Positions 63,748 through 64,000 of a stretch of 64,000 nucleotides of DNA are shown here, piece by piece. The notes below the pieces were generated by a model. That model worked only from the letters and a program-made list of their open reading frames with translations. It was not told the DNA's origin and did not search any database. The position numbers and the translations under genes are program-made. The stretch is taken from the NCBI RefSeq assembly GCF_003937915.1, contig NZ_RHUM01000004.1, positions 161,840-225,839 on the forward strand. Direction: 5' to 3'. Numbering within the stretch: the first letter of the stretch is position 1; every line of letters begins with the position of its first letter. The DNA comes from Erwinia sp. 198. Lineage in GTDB: Bacteria > Pseudomonadota > Gammaproteobacteria > Enterobacterales > Enterobacteriaceae.

Positions 63748-64000
63748 GCGGCTCGGCTCCTGATTGCTGACACTGCCAGATGGCCGCGTCGTAAAGCGCC
63801 GCCAGCCTGGCGTGCGGCAGCGTTAACGTGGGGTATTCTTCCAGCTGAGCGGCCCATTCAGGGGGAAAACGTAGCCGTAAACGAGGCCAGCTTTCCGGAT
63901 GTAGCGCGCGCAACAGCAGCAGGCCGCCGATGGGCCAGGGATGGAAGCAGGCGGCATCCAGCCAGCTGCCGCAGCGCAGGCCTTTGCTCAGGCGCCGACA
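63734..64000 (-). CDS. hrpD: T3SS accessory protein HrpD (5' end outside window)
   Basis: The last 88 residues, to a TAA at 63734, read CRRLSKGLRCGSWLDAACFH and end AIWQCQQSGAEPHVDH. Position before hrpE and overlap with it fit HrpD (SctK-type) of the hrpC operon. The promoter and hrpA, hrpB and hrcJ should lie to the right. Confidence 0.85.
   Translation of the reverse strand, partial: CRRLSKGLRCGSWLDAACFHPWPIGGLLLLRALHPESWPRLRLRFPPEWAAQLEEYPTLTLPHARLAALYDAAIWQCQQSGAEPHVDH

Noticed and set aside
1..64000. CRISPR arrays, rRNA genes, complete insertion sequences
   Set aside because: No regularly spaced repeats, rRNA cores or intact transposase frames were seen.

Overview
The window is chromosomal DNA from a plant-associated member of the Erwiniaceae (Erwinia/Pantoea-like Enterobacterales). 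The reasons are the enterobacterial housekeeping order purK-purE-lpxH-ppiB-cysS-ybcJ-folD-argU, an EsaR-type LuxR regulator, a CheV, and a group I (Hrc-Hrp1) type III secretion cluster with an AvrE/DspE-family effector and its chaperone. The species cannot be settled from sequence alone.

Layout. (1) 1-712: 3'-truncated EsaR-like LuxR regulator. (2) 1148-7009: housekeeping genes. (3) 7193-11740: an argU tRNA used as an integration site and followed by two tandem, decaying integrative-element remnants. Each begins with a tRNA 3'-end copy and an inactivated tyrosine integrase. The first also carries phage-like small genes, a frameshifted gene, a DUF943 protein and a probable Acb2/Tad1-type anti-CBASS hairpin protein. 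(4) 11931-14049: cheV behind a sigma-28-like promoter, and two small conserved genes. (5) 14354-18143: three-subunit FAD/cytochrome c periplasmic sugar-acid dehydrogenase. (6) 18347-23941: hrp box, dspE, dspF. (7) 24130-27442: two RcnB-family genes, an iron alcohol dehydrogenase and a lipoprotein. (8) 27861-35251: pqqU (yncD), PQQ glucose dehydrogenase gcd, an orphan binding protein and an OprB porin. (9) 35598-41249: a small stress-type protein, a cyanide-insensitive-type bd oxidase with its DUF2474 subunit, a mostly geneless 1.1 kb stretch and a GntR-operator-controlled gluconate permease. (10) 42464-64000: the T3SS cluster. It holds hrpY/hrpX, hrpL (sigma-54 promoter), the hrpJ-hrcV-hrpQ-hrcN-hrpO-hrpP-hrcQ-hrcR-hrcS operon, an inserted tailspike-like gene, hrcT-hrcU with its own hrp box, and the convergent hrpC-type operon hrpD-E-F-G-hrcC-hrpT-hrpV.

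Two systems dominate. The first is direct periplasmic oxidation of glucose: OprB takes in sugar, PqqU takes in the cofactor, Gcd makes gluconate, the FAD/cytochrome dehydrogenase oxidises further, and GntT imports gluconate. The second is Hrp type III secretion: HrpX/HrpY and sigma-54 act on hrpL, and HrpL acts on at least three hrp boxes seen here (dspE, hrpJ, hrcT).

The most notable observations are these. The hrcS-hrcT junction is split by an antisense tailspike-like gene behind a terminator, and hrcTU has a near-consensus hrp box with exactly the spacing seen at hrpJ. hrpG is interrupted by a 10-base homopolymer that invites slippage. Tandem element remnants at argU carry a candidate anti-CBASS gene. 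pqqU lies directly upstream of gcd.
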